DNA of 64,000 bases, taken from positions 9,486,001 through 9,550,000 of the forward strand of contig NC_079879.1 in assembly GCF_029227915.1 (NCBI RefSeq). The letters run 5' to 3'. Of the stretch, positions 55,040-64,000 are shown one piece after another. The notes under the pieces were generated by a model. That model had not been told where the DNA came from. It searched no databases and worked only from the letters and a program-made list of their open reading frames with translations. The position numbers and the translations under genes were made by a program. Numbering within the stretch: the first letter of the stretch is position 1; the number at the start of each line of letters is the position of its first letter. The stretch is from Hydractinia symbiolongicarpus. Its lineage: Eukaryota > Cnidaria > Hydrozoa > Anthoathecata > Hydractiniidae.

Positions 55040-58000
55040 ACTCCCCTGCTAGTATGATTTAAACTTTCGATTTATTATACATTTATAATAAACATATTTT
55101 GGCTCAACCCATTGTACACAGTATATAATCACGAATTGTTTATTTTTTTGGTTTGTCTGTTCAGATTCATATTAGTATTGTAGGTTTATCGTTTCTTGAA
55201 CATGTAAGGCAGTTTATTCTATTTAAAAATTTCTTAACTTTCTTAGGCCATATAACTTATAGGTTAAGTTATTGTGGTAAATCGATCAAGTACTAAACAT
55301 ATCAAGGAAATTCTGCCCAGCTTACCTGGCTAAACATTATTGCATTGACACGAGATGTGACTTGAAACAAATCGTGAGCGGATTGTTGATTTCCGCCGCG
55401 TAAGGCGGAATCTTTAAAATCGCCTTGGAAGATAGAGAGATAGGGACCACCTATAGCCTGAACGCGCGGTGTCCAGATTAAAGTATTTTACTCTGGGCCT
55501 GGAAGTTGTTTAATTTCTTAAAAGCCAATAGAAATGCGTTATTTGATTTTTTAGCCAATAGGGTCTCAGATTGTCAGAACCTGATATCGTGGCTTCCTGT
55601 GATGCTTTGTCTCGAAGTTCTTCGAGTTTCAGGTCCCACAGGCCAAAGTTTCTTGCCCAAAACAATCGGTTACCGTTCCTCTTGATATGCTTGAAACTCC
55701 AAATCAATGTTTTGCAAAACAGGATGTTTGGTCGATGAGACTTCTCAGGTAAAAAATGCTGTATGTTCTAGCTAGTTTGTTATTACTTAGCTATGTTAAA
55801 GTGATTTACATTTGCGATTCTTCAGAGTGCTTAAAGCTCTTATTTAAGCTACGCATTTCCCTAGCATTTCTGTCCAACTATAAAATGACCTTCCTTATAC
55901 GTAGTTAGGGATCAAACCCATTACCTGACTTGTTTGGGAACCAAAACTGATGAATAATAGCCTAAAAGGTGCAGTAGTTTTCAGGAAAGTTTGACCGATT
56001 TAAGCTACATTTGCATGTCATGTAGCTAGCTAGCTACAGACTGTATTGCATATAAAGTTTCACATAAAAAACGTAAAATAAGTGTTGTCTTATATTTAAC
56101 ACGACTATCGTTAAAATGCAGCATTAGCAGCAGATCAGAATTACAAACTTTGACAGGCAAATCTACAGTGAATTTTTCTGATAATATTCTTTATGAACTT
56201 TATAAAAAGGGCTGTGTACTTTTGTACTAAGATAACAAGTCCTTTATTAATTGCTATTTTGTTTTGTACACAAATATTCAAAAAACATTTTTATAAATTT
56301 GAATGCTAAATCGAACATTTTTTCTTATATATTTTGGCCTATGGACTACATTGTGTTACATTGTGTAACAAGCAAAACAATTTGCTCCATAAAAAACCTG
56401 ACATACGAGCTTAAGTTGTATGTAAGTGTGTCGTAACTTACATAAATGAGGTTATGAATAAAAATTCTCCCTGATGTGCACAAAAACATGTGAATGTAGC
56501 TTTAAAAAAGCATTAAGTATACTGTACATATTTACTCTATTATCCAGTTTCCCTGTTTTTCAAGTAATCCTGCTTTTTTTTGCCATGGATTGTAAAAAAT
56601 ATTTTCATAATTAGCATACACTATCTGTGGAAGAAATTTTTGTGGAACTTTTTTTTGCAGAACTTTGGGCCAAAACTGTAAAAATGTTCCACAGAAATTT
56701 TAGAAATCAGTCAAACATCGGTTCTGAAAAATTATTCCGCAAAATTTTCCATTTCAGCTAGCCGCAACAATTAAAAATTTTTTATTTCTTCATACTTTGA
56801 TTTCTTTAGGATCTAAGTTATTGGGTTCTATGTTGCTCATTTGTAAATGCCCTAACTTCTGAATACTATGTTAGACAAAATACTGATTTTGCCTCTGCTG
56901 AAATAATTGAACTTTAGGCACCCAAAAATTAATATTGCACATTTCGCATATATTCTGCAAATTGAAGCATTTTTGTGTACCACTCACCCACAAAAATAAG
57001 TTTCAGGAAAATTTATTGTGCAAATAATTTGTACCCTTGGCAAGTTTAGGCTCTTACAACAAGTTTGAATGCATATTGAAATTGAAAAAAAAAAGTTATC
57101 AAGGTATTGCTTATAGCCTGGAAAAGATTTGAGGTAGGTGTTTATATTTCTTATGCTTCATATTTCCAAACTTTGTTAAAAAATTCCTAAGTTTTGCTAA
57201 AAACAATACTACACTCAGGTTCTTTACCCAAAAATAATTCAACATATCCGGCCTATATATCCTGCAATATAGGATTCCTGCTAAACCCACCTTTATTTGT
57301 AGGTTAAAACACTAATCCAGTGGTGAAGTAATAATAGACTAGAGTAAATATGGTATTCTTGGTCACTGTTGAATATAACATTTTAGGGATGCTTTTAGGC
57401 AAGTTTAGAAACTTTCAAAAAAATTAAATATTTATAAAACTTCCAAAATTTGTCTTTGAACACGCAGGTATTCTTTTTAAAAAGACAGACATCACAAATA
57501 CTAGGCGTTTCACAGTATCACCTGATTTTTTATCAAAACTTCATAAAATGGTGAAATATTTTATTTTATCTTGCATTTATACCTGTCATCTTTAAATATA
57601 TAGGGCACAGAACAATATCACATTAATGTGCTAAGATTATTTTGAGTTCCTCATATATGTTTTTTTAGTATTTTTCTTTCTTTTTTAGGTCAGCCATAAT
57701 ATAACACAGCCATTATCAGCATTTCCAAAAAAATGTTGACAGAGTAAACTGCAAACATTAATTTGTGAAAAATGAATCACTAAAACTAATATATATTTAT
57801 ATAATTTATTATAGTCTTATTTTGGTTAATAGTATTTACTTCACATTATTTTTAAGGGAAACTAGACGTCTATGGTTCTTCTATGATTTTACAGAATTTG
57901 TATCATGAAAATTTTTAGAACTTTCTAGGTAGATCCCAAGTTTTTATACTTTTTATAACTGTGTGTAAATCTGTATATTTTTGTTATTTATTCAGGTGTA

Positions 58001-59164
58001 ATTAAATTGAAGTATATCTTAATTGCGTTATTTGTCGCCCATATTTAATACTTTTCAGACCAGGTTACTTTAACCCCTTTTTATATAAGAACAATGTTAT
58101 AAGAACATGAACCTTAGACTCACAATCCCAGACTCAAATCATTGTTTTTACAACTAAAACTACTCCAGAAATGGAATAGTCAAAAAGCCTCAAAAAGCGG
58201 TTAAGTCACATAGTTTTGCGCAATTATTCAATCATTTATCCTGTTTTTAAATTGGAAATCTCAGCCATGGGTCGACCATTGGACGTTTTGCTCTGTGGAA
58301 AGTTTCTCTTGACAAGGCGGAAATCTTCAAGCCTTGAGGCTTCTTGTTCATCTACAATTCTCTTAGCTTTTGAACGAACAACAAGTAAAAAAAATACAGA
58401 AAAGTTTTTATGTTAATTCTATCAGATTTGTCTAAGAAGAGCACCCCTTATGAAAATTATTTTTATATACAAAAGTTTTTGATCTTCGCTTTTACGTACA
58501 AATAAATTACAATACCCATAGTTATACTTGACGTGGAATAACAATCTGGCAAAACTTATAAATATAATATTACTGGCAATACTTATAGAAAAACTACCTA
58601 TTGACAGAACATTTTGTGAATTTAAAAATCAACAACAATTATCTGTAGCTGCAACCGTAACATTCTTACAGGCCATAATTTTTTAATAATCAAGGTTCAA
58701 GGATACTTATGAGTACTATCTTGGGTGATTGCATTGCTCTTATTACATTTTGTTGAATATTTAACATGATGAAGACAAATATTCAGTCTAATACCACCAA
58801 CCCAACATGCTTAGGATAGCCTTGGAGGAAAGGGATAGCCAAGTCACAATGTTAATTTTAGATGTTTCAAAGAATATAAAATCCAAACCAGAGTCATAAG
58901 AAAAACAATAGCTAACTAGCTAAACACTGGAAAAAATATAAACAAGTAATTTTAATATGCCCAATGGGTATAAAGTAAGTTCCATGTTCTATTTTTTTAC
59001 CAAAAGTTCATAATTTGCCAATTTGACAAGTTAATGTGAGAAATAATAAAGGTAAACAAACTATATGTACATCACTTCGCTGGAAAATTAAAATTGTCTC
59101 TAAACTAACCTCGTTTTCATGTTAGTATGTCTATTCCGGCTGTGTATTTTGCGGAATGGAAATG
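55040..59164. other. AT-rich non-coding DNA
   Basis: No gene that I can support. Contains a short hairpin TCCGCC-GCGTAA-GGCGGA at about 55391-55408, a palindrome CTCGAAGTTCTTCGAG at about 55612, GTAGCTAGCTAGCTAC near 56022, and an inverted repeat at 56633-56701. A possible short minus-strand exon at 58236-58400 is discussed in the findings. Confidence 0.5.
56633..56701. repeat. Imperfect inverted repeat
   Basis: GAAATTTTTGTGGAAC and GTTCCACAGAAATTTT pair at 14 of 16 positions around a 37-nt loop. Related phrases with TTCCGCAAAATTTTCC follow. Possibly a fragment of a small hairpin-type transposon. Confidence 0.4.
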
Positions 59165-60263
59165 GATATTGAAATAGGTCTATTGGTATTTTATGATCAA
59201 TGTGCCACTCCCCATGGTTGTCCCATGTCATCCTATCGGAAAACTGGGACTCGATATGGTCCCGCAGCGTAACGATATCACACCCAATATACTCCTGGGA
59301 GCTGAGCTCCTTGTTTTTCTTTCAGGGCGTAGCGGGTTTGGTTTCTTACGGTACCAACCAAATGCCCGGAGGGGTCGCAAATGGGGTATCGATTCCTTTC
59401 CTTTTCATGATGGCATATGCTTCCACCCCCACACTTTTTACAGGTGGATTCCGCCTTTGATGGCGGCAAATTTGGCTTCCACCACAGTCCTTACATGTTG
59501 ATTTTATCCTTTGATGGAGGCATATTTCACTTCCCCCACATTCTTTACAGACGGATTCCCGCCTATCATGCTGGCAATACTGACTTCCGCCACATTCTTT
59601 ACACTTGGATCACACCCTTTGATGAGGGCAGATATTACCACCCTTGCAGTCTTTGCACATGGATCTTAGCCTTTGATGGGGACACCTATTGCGTTCTTGT
59701 GACGCCCTCTTTTTATTGAGGCATTTTATGCATGTTTTCGTTGGTTGACTGTTTACCTTGATTTCAAAATTGTCTACAGTGTGCGCATTTCCTATTATCC
59801 TCCATATTAACTTGTTTCTGCCCTTAGGGACAAGCACGAGTTGTGCCCAATCCAAAATTTTCCAACTTCTGGGGTGCTCAAGCCTTACGTACAAGTAAGA
59901 GTGTTCAGATTTTTTCAGCTCAACTTTGATCTCGTCCCAGTCCAGGATGAGATTCGTTTACCCATGTACCCCCGTGGTTATTCACCAAGGACCCCCGACA
60001 GGCAGGGCAGAGCTTAGTCTTTCGAGCCTTGTATTCAAAGAGTGGTGGAGTATATATTAATTTACCTTGAAGGCATCGCAATGCGTTGCGGTACCTTTCA
60101 ACAAGCCTTGCCTTCTTCGGGCTGTCCCCAATAAGTTCGATATATTGAGGTATAATCCCGTATGCGAGCAGGTCATACAGGATGACATTGTTTTCATCCT
60201 GTTGAATACCTCTAATTTCTGCATCAATAGCAAGGGGGTCTATTTCAACATCTTCGATGTCCT
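59165..60263 (-). pseudogene. HNH endonuclease with tandem CxxC/CxH zinc repeats
   Basis: The N-terminal helical part (IDAEIRGIQQDENN, LLAYGIIPQYIELIGDSPKK) is followed by a zinc knuckle CPACRG. Then comes a frame with LEHPRSWKILDWAQLVLVPK and CIKCLN. Five to six tandem repeats of about 19 residues follow (CKECGGSQYCQH, CKECGGSEICLH, CKDCGGSQICRH, CKKCGGGSICHH). The C-terminus, in a shifted frame, has LRDHIESQFSDRMTWDNHGE and WHIDHKIPI, a clear HNH motif with its His-Asp-His core. Frameshifts lie near 59960, 59455 and 59290, and a stop near 59610. No start codon is visible. Such nucleases occur in Polintons and large DNA viruses. Confidence 0.75.
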
Positions 60264-60268
60264 AATTT

Positions 60269-60421
60269 TTAGGAGTCGCCCGCCTTTTTTTTGGCTTTAT
60301 AAAGGTAGTCTATGCAACTTTTCGTTCGACTATTACCCCTTATTTTAAACTTGTGTATGGTTATTAGATTTTTGCATACGCAGCAACATTTGATGTTCAA
60401 TTTATTGCTTCTGGTGGCCAT
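60269..60421 (-). CDS. 50-residue zinc-ribbon protein
   Basis: Intact frame from ATG 60421 to TAA 60269. It begins MATRSNKLNIKCCCVCKNL, and a second cysteine with a basic C-terminus (SCIDYLYKAKKKAGDS) follows 25 residues later. The pattern resembles the CxxC...CxxC ribbons of virus-like HNH proteins, with the last Cys replaced by Tyr. It ends 5 bp before the HNH reading frame begins. Either a small separate gene or a degraded domain. Confidence 0.4.
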   Translation of the reverse strand: MATRSNKLNIKCCCVCKNLITIHKFKIRGNSRTKSCIDYLYKAKKKAGDS

Positions 60422-60439
60422 TCCGAGACATATTTTGGC

Positions 60440-60840
60440 TTACAGCATCTGATTTCCGGATTTTATGGCATACTGTGCCCGTCGTAATGCATTAGTGACG
60501 TCGGCAAGTGTCGGGGAATTAAATGTTTCATCATATCTGAAGCGTACCCTATTATTCACATGTCTTTCGTAATTCTCCCTGGTATACCCCTCATTAAATT
60601 GGGCCTGAATATGATCTTGTAAAAGAATTATCAATTAATATAAGGGTTGCATATAGATGCGACGTTTCGTCGTACCTTTTGATACCCTCCCAAGATCAAG
60701 GCATAAAATGCAACTTTTTCGCAGCTTCCCTTTGCCCTTTGACTTGAATTTGTTCAATGGTAGGGATTTTTGGCATTTATAATACTGCTTAGCCTCCTTT
60801 TCCATATTTTCTATCTCCCCTATAGGAGATAGAAATTTTA
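60440..60840 (-). pseudogene. Zinc-ribbon protein with a helical C-terminus
   Basis: Starts MVKFLSPIGEIENMEKEAKQ, then YYKCQKSLPLNKFKSKGKGK and LRKSCILCLD, a CxxC...CxxC ribbon whose first Cys appears to be Tyr. A TAA at 60635 interrupts the frame. In the same frame it continues HIQAQFNEGYTRENYERHVN, VRFRYDETFNSPTLADVTNA and a helical end. The middle resembles the helix preceding HNH motifs, so a degenerate nuclease is possible. Confidence 0.45.
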
Positions 60841-60854
60841 CCATGTGGTCTATT

Positions 60855-61058
60855 TTATTTAGGCACGATGCTGGCTGGAAACCACACTTTGGATACGGCC
60901 ATTTCACGACTTGCTCTCCCTGCTGAAAAATAGTCAACCATCTTAATGACATCGCTGGTGTCCATTTTTGTAGATGGCCTCGTTTTGTCAAAAAAAATTT
61001 TACCTGCCATGGCATAGGCAAAGGTGAAACCAAGGTCTACCACTGTCTCGTAAAGCAT
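60855..61058 (-). CDS. 67-residue small membrane protein
   Basis: Intact frame from ATG 61058. The hydrophobic helix LGFTFAYAMAGKIFF lies near the N-terminus, followed by a polar loop and FSAGRASREMAVSKVWFPAS. It starts 2 bp after the upstream gene's stop, implying co-transcription. The length and layout match a small protein found in cnidarian Polinton-like elements (from memory). Function unknown. Confidence 0.55.
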   Translation of the reverse strand: MLYETVVDLGFTFAYAMAGKIFFDKTRPSTKMDTSDVIKMVDYFSAGRASREMAVSKVWFPASIVPK

Positions 61059-61060
61059 AT

Positions 61061-61416
61061 CTAAAATCTCCTTTTCTTTCGGTTAGGCTGGGTTTTGCCT
61101 TGTTGGGGCTCCGGATTTGCCGCAGGCTTGTTGGATTCACTTTTGCCTCTGCCAAACATGTACCAGACGCCTACTACTACGGCAATCACGGCTAAAACTC
61201 CAACCCCGTAGATGTGGACATTGCCCATCGACTTGCTAGAACCTGCCGCTGGTTTCTTATCATCCTGTGAATGTTTTTTGCCCACGTTCTTCTGCAAGTT
61301 AGCCTTGTTCTTCCTAATCCATTCCGCAAGTCTCTTGCCTGCGGCAACACGACCCTCGTTCTTCTTGGTTATGACCCTCTCCTCTTGTTATTTTTTTTTT
61401 GTTCTTCCTTACTCAT
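61061..61416 (-). pseudogene. Small single-TM protein, frameshifted at a homopolymer
   Basis: The main frame has a basic N-terminal part (KKNEGRVAAGKRLAEWIRKN), a polar linker, the membrane helix VHIYGVGVLAVIAVVVGVWY and a Lys/Pro/Gln-rich tail. The only good ATG (61416) is in another frame, separated by a run of ten A's, so a slippage-type indel probably broke it or is a sequencing error. TATAATAAA lies just upstream of this ATG, like the promoters in elements 1 and 2. Confidence 0.55.
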
Positions 61417-61420
61417 TTTA

Positions 61421-63153
61421 TTATAAGCCCCAAGACTATAACTTTACGCACCAAGTTAAAGGAGTAAAATTGGTTTGCTTTGACAAAATTTTCAAATACA
61501 ACATCTTATCCAGAGCTAGTGCATGGTGCATAATCATCTGAAATTTGGTTGGCTTTGCTTAGAGATGGCGTAGTGACTTGTAATCATTATGAGAGGATTT
61601 AAATCTCCAATTTGGTGCAATTTAATTGCACCAAAGTTTACTAATTATTCACTAAAAAAGTGAACCAGCTATTTCACCTGATGTCAAATCCCTCATAAGG
61701 CATGTAACATAATGATTCTACAATTCTGAACAATAGGTGCTGAGATAAATCACTATTGCAGGAGAGGCTGTTTCTACAGCAGCAGCACACAAACAATCAT
61801 ACACAATTGTATGAACGGTTAAAAAAGAGTATTGTATTGTTTGTCAACCGGAAAATAACATTAACCTGTTTCGCAACAATGGGTTGGTACTATTATTAAT
61901 GTAATGACGGTGAACCCAGAAAGTCTCTTTGTATAAATATTTTTTCTGCTACTGGCAGAGGTAAACATATCGACAATTCAAATACCTGGGTTTAATATGC
62001 TAACAATAATACTAAGAACATTGAGTAATGATATACGAAACTAGCTGCAAATAACTAAAAATGTTCATCTATCCAAGTCAGACTGTATAAGTCTGTAAAG
62101 GGTATATAACGTTTCATTTTGCTAAAGTGAGACGTTTGCCATTGGAGAAATAATTTTAGTTGGCACATAAGTGATTTAATACCTATTTTTGCGTGCATTA
62201 GAATCAAATCTCACCATGCATTTTGAAAAAATGTATTACCGATGATTTTACCCTGTTTGGTTCTACATAGGTAGCAAAATCCCAAACAGCTAAAATGTAA
62301 TGTATTTAACATTGGTTTATAACAGTAATTTACTTAAATGTCAAAATTGGTTTTGCTTTTCCAAAAAACTTCTGTTTGTAATAAAAAGATAGGTAAGTAC
62401 AGAAAATGTTGAATATTGAACCAAACTGTTGTTTCATACCATTTGATGTTTACGTTGTGTAAAGTTGAGAAGAGTGTGTACATTTGAAAAGATTTTAAAA
62501 TTGGGCTAACGTAACGTGTCTGAATTAAAATTGTTTTAATTTGCATAAGAAATGTGGTGTTATATATGTACAAGATTTATATGTAAAAAATATATTTGTT
62601 ATGCTGTACAAGACTTAAGGGTAATAACTAGTTTATCATTCGTGCAAAAAATCTTGAAATATGATTCCAAAATAAAACGAAATTCGAAAAAGATGTTTTC
62701 TAACGAAAAGTATCTTTGAATCCATGAAAACATGAAAAACAGAATAAAAATCATTCAATTATGTAATTTATACAATATTAAAACTTAATTAATAACTTGT
62801 TAATAACTTGTTTCATTCTTTACGGCTTTTTTCGGCGATTTTTATTTAATTTCATTTTTTTTCCGCAGTTTGAATTAAAACAGTGAGTTGAGTTTGTTTT
62901 GCTTGGTTAAATTGATGTCAATTGTTTAAATATATTTGCATTTGATTTCTAAAAGGATAACGAATAATGTATGATAAATTATGTTTTTGTAAATAAACCA
63001 TAAACAAGTTTAAAAGAAAACCATTAACAAAGGAAACATAACTATGCAAACACAAAACAACTAAACATAATCCAATTTCAACGAAGGAAAAATTCTTTTT
63101 TAAATTATTTGTTAGAAATACAAGAGAAAACTGTTAAGGCGAGAGAAGCAATA
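61421..63153. other. AT-rich non-coding DNA upstream of the GPCR
   Basis: No gene seen. Contains a near-perfect palindrome at 61611-61635 and runs of A/T. It presumably holds the GPCR promoter and 5' UTR. Confidence 0.5.
61611..61635. repeat. 25-bp near-perfect palindrome
   Basis: TTTGGTGCAATT and AATTGCACCAAA are exact inverses around a single T. Confidence 0.7.
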
Positions 63154-64000
63154 ATGGCGGACACAACTGAGCAGAAAAGGACTGACTCTTACATTCCATG
63201 GTTTGTGGTTACCATATTTGTAGAATCATGTTTGATTTTAATCCTAAATGGTGCCGCTATTTGTATCATGTTGCGGAAAAAACTGACCAAAAAACTTTCG
63301 AATTTATTTTTGCTGTCTTTATTGATAAGTCACTATACTGTTGGATTGTGTGCTTGCGTATTTGCGACTTATCAACTCATAACAAAGAAAAATCCAAACA
63401 ACAAAACGAATACGTTGGAGAATTGGATAGCTTCTGTTTATCACACCACATTTGTGGTGTCCTTTGTAAGTACCATCTCTATAACAGTGGACAGGTTAAC
63501 GGCTATCAAGTTACCTTTTACGTACAACAACTGCACAAAGAGCTTCTTTGTGTACTGCTTCATGATCGCCTTAATTTTACCGTTGATATATTTTACTTTA
63601 AAAATCACACATTATGACGATTTGGCTTATTCATTGTATATATTCAGCTTAGCAGTGGCCATGGTGTTATTGGTTGTTTCAAACATTGTAATACATCAAG
63701 AAGTTAATCGTCAATGCGCTGCTATAGCGTCGACCATAGTTGCCAAAACGGTAAAGGAAAAAAATAAACAGATTGCGCACCTAAAAAAGCGGCAAACGAG
63801 TACACTAAGAATTTGCTTTTTTATGGTATTGTCATTTATTTTATGCTGGTTACCAACAAGTATTAATTGTATTCTCCTCCTCTCTCTCGATAACAGCTAT
63901 CCATTTTTGTCCCAAATATTAATTATACAAAAGGGATTGATGATTGTTGTGTTTTTAAACTCCTTGTTTGCTCCAATTGTTCATATGTCAATGAACAAAG
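63154..64000 (+). CDS. Class A (rhodopsin-like) GPCR, 3'-incomplete
   Basis: An uninterrupted frame from ATG 63154 to the window edge gives 282 residues. Seven hydrophobic segments are visible: about 13-40, 49-74, 91-112, 129-150, 158-182, 218-242 and 256-279. Hallmarks are Asn32 in TM1 (ILNGAAI), the DRY-variant VDRLTAIKLP (DRL at 113-115), CWLP (231-234) in TM6, and LNSLFAPIVH (268-277), a diverged NPxxY. The usual TM2 Asp and the TM3 extracellular Cys are not seen. Intronless GPCR genes are common in cnidarians. The ligand cannot be inferred. Only the C-terminal tail should be missing. Confidence 0.85.
   Translation, partial: MADTTEQKRTDSYIPWFVVTIFVESCLILILNGAAICIMLRKKLTKKLSNLFLLSLLISHYTVGLCACVFATYQLITKKNPNNKTNTLENWIASVYHTTFVVSFVSTISITVDRLTAIKLPFTYNNCTKSFFVYCFMIALILPLIYFTLKITHYDDLAYSLYIFSLAVAMVLLVVSNIVIHQEVNRQCAAIASTIVAKTVKEKNKQIAHLKKRQTSTLRICFFMVLSFILCWLPTSINCILLLSLDNSYPFLSQILIIQKGLMIVVFLNSLFAPIVHMSMNK

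Larger units (their letters stand above)
59165..61420. mobile_element. Polinton-like fragment 3
   Basis: Five minus-strand genes in tight order: two small membrane proteins, two zinc-ribbon proteins and an HNH endonuclease. The membrane proteins resemble small proteins I associate with cnidarian Polintons. None of these genes occurs in elements 1 or 2. The fragment may be a different element or the missing part of one. Confidence 0.6.

Noticed and set aside
55510-55707. 65-residue minus-strand frame
   Set aside because: No recognisable motif, splice context or homologous copy in the window.
59193-59719. Plus-strand open frames of about 100 residues
   Set aside because: They are antisense shadows of the HNH/zinc-repeat gene, whose regular cysteine codons keep the other strand open.
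61061-61297. Host single-pass membrane protein
   Set aside because: Position next to another element-type membrane protein and TATAATAAA upstream of its ATG fit Polinton fragment 3 better.

Overview
This is eukaryotic nuclear DNA, most likely from a cnidarian (perhaps a hydrozoan). The basis is the AT-rich background, the metazoan-type tRNA-His gene, the intronless class A GPCR at the right edge, and Polinton/Maverick-type genes of a kind I associate with cnidarian genomes. The species assignment is inference, not read from the sequence.

Positions 1-38636 are one head-to-tail tandem array of a tRNA-His(GTG) gene on the minus strand. The period is about 294 bp and I place 132 units. Twenty-five carry an identical 71-bp gene body. 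Others have one tolerable change, and many are clearly decayed. Spacers come in two types, A and B, that mostly alternate, so the true repeat is about 588 bp. Each unit has a TATA-like hexamer about 20-25 bp upstream of the tRNA. It has no T-run until about 91 nt past the 3' end, where two T4 runs follow. The array holds internal duplications (offsets 29,710, 3,402, 2,047, 1,770 and 1,471 bp) and one 167-bp foreign insertion. Open frames crossing the array exist only because 294 is divisible by 3.

Positions 38637-52832 hold two decayed Polinton/Maverick-like elements in opposite orientation. Element 1 is about 38637-45970 and element 2 about 46750-52832. They share a gene set in mirrored order: a retroviral-type integrase, a double-jelly-roll major capsid protein, a coiled-coil/membrane protein, a His/Pro-rich tail protein, a likely jelly-roll structural protein, a membrane-anchored coiled-coil protein, and small zinc-binding and accessory proteins. 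Between their facing ends lies 0.7 kb of diverged tRNA repeat with two more tRNA-like copies. Most of these genes have stops, frameshifts or internal deletions. I see no protein-primed DNA polymerase B, packaging ATPase or protease.

Positions 52833-59164 are AT-rich non-coding DNA with scattered GCTAGC palindromes and one 1.8-kb element with terminal inverted repeats. Positions 59165-61420 are a third Polinton-like fragment on the minus strand. It carries two small membrane proteins, two zinc-ribbon proteins and an HNH endonuclease with tandem zinc-binding repeats. Positions 61421-63153 are non-coding. From 63154 an intronless rhodopsin-like GPCR runs off the window.
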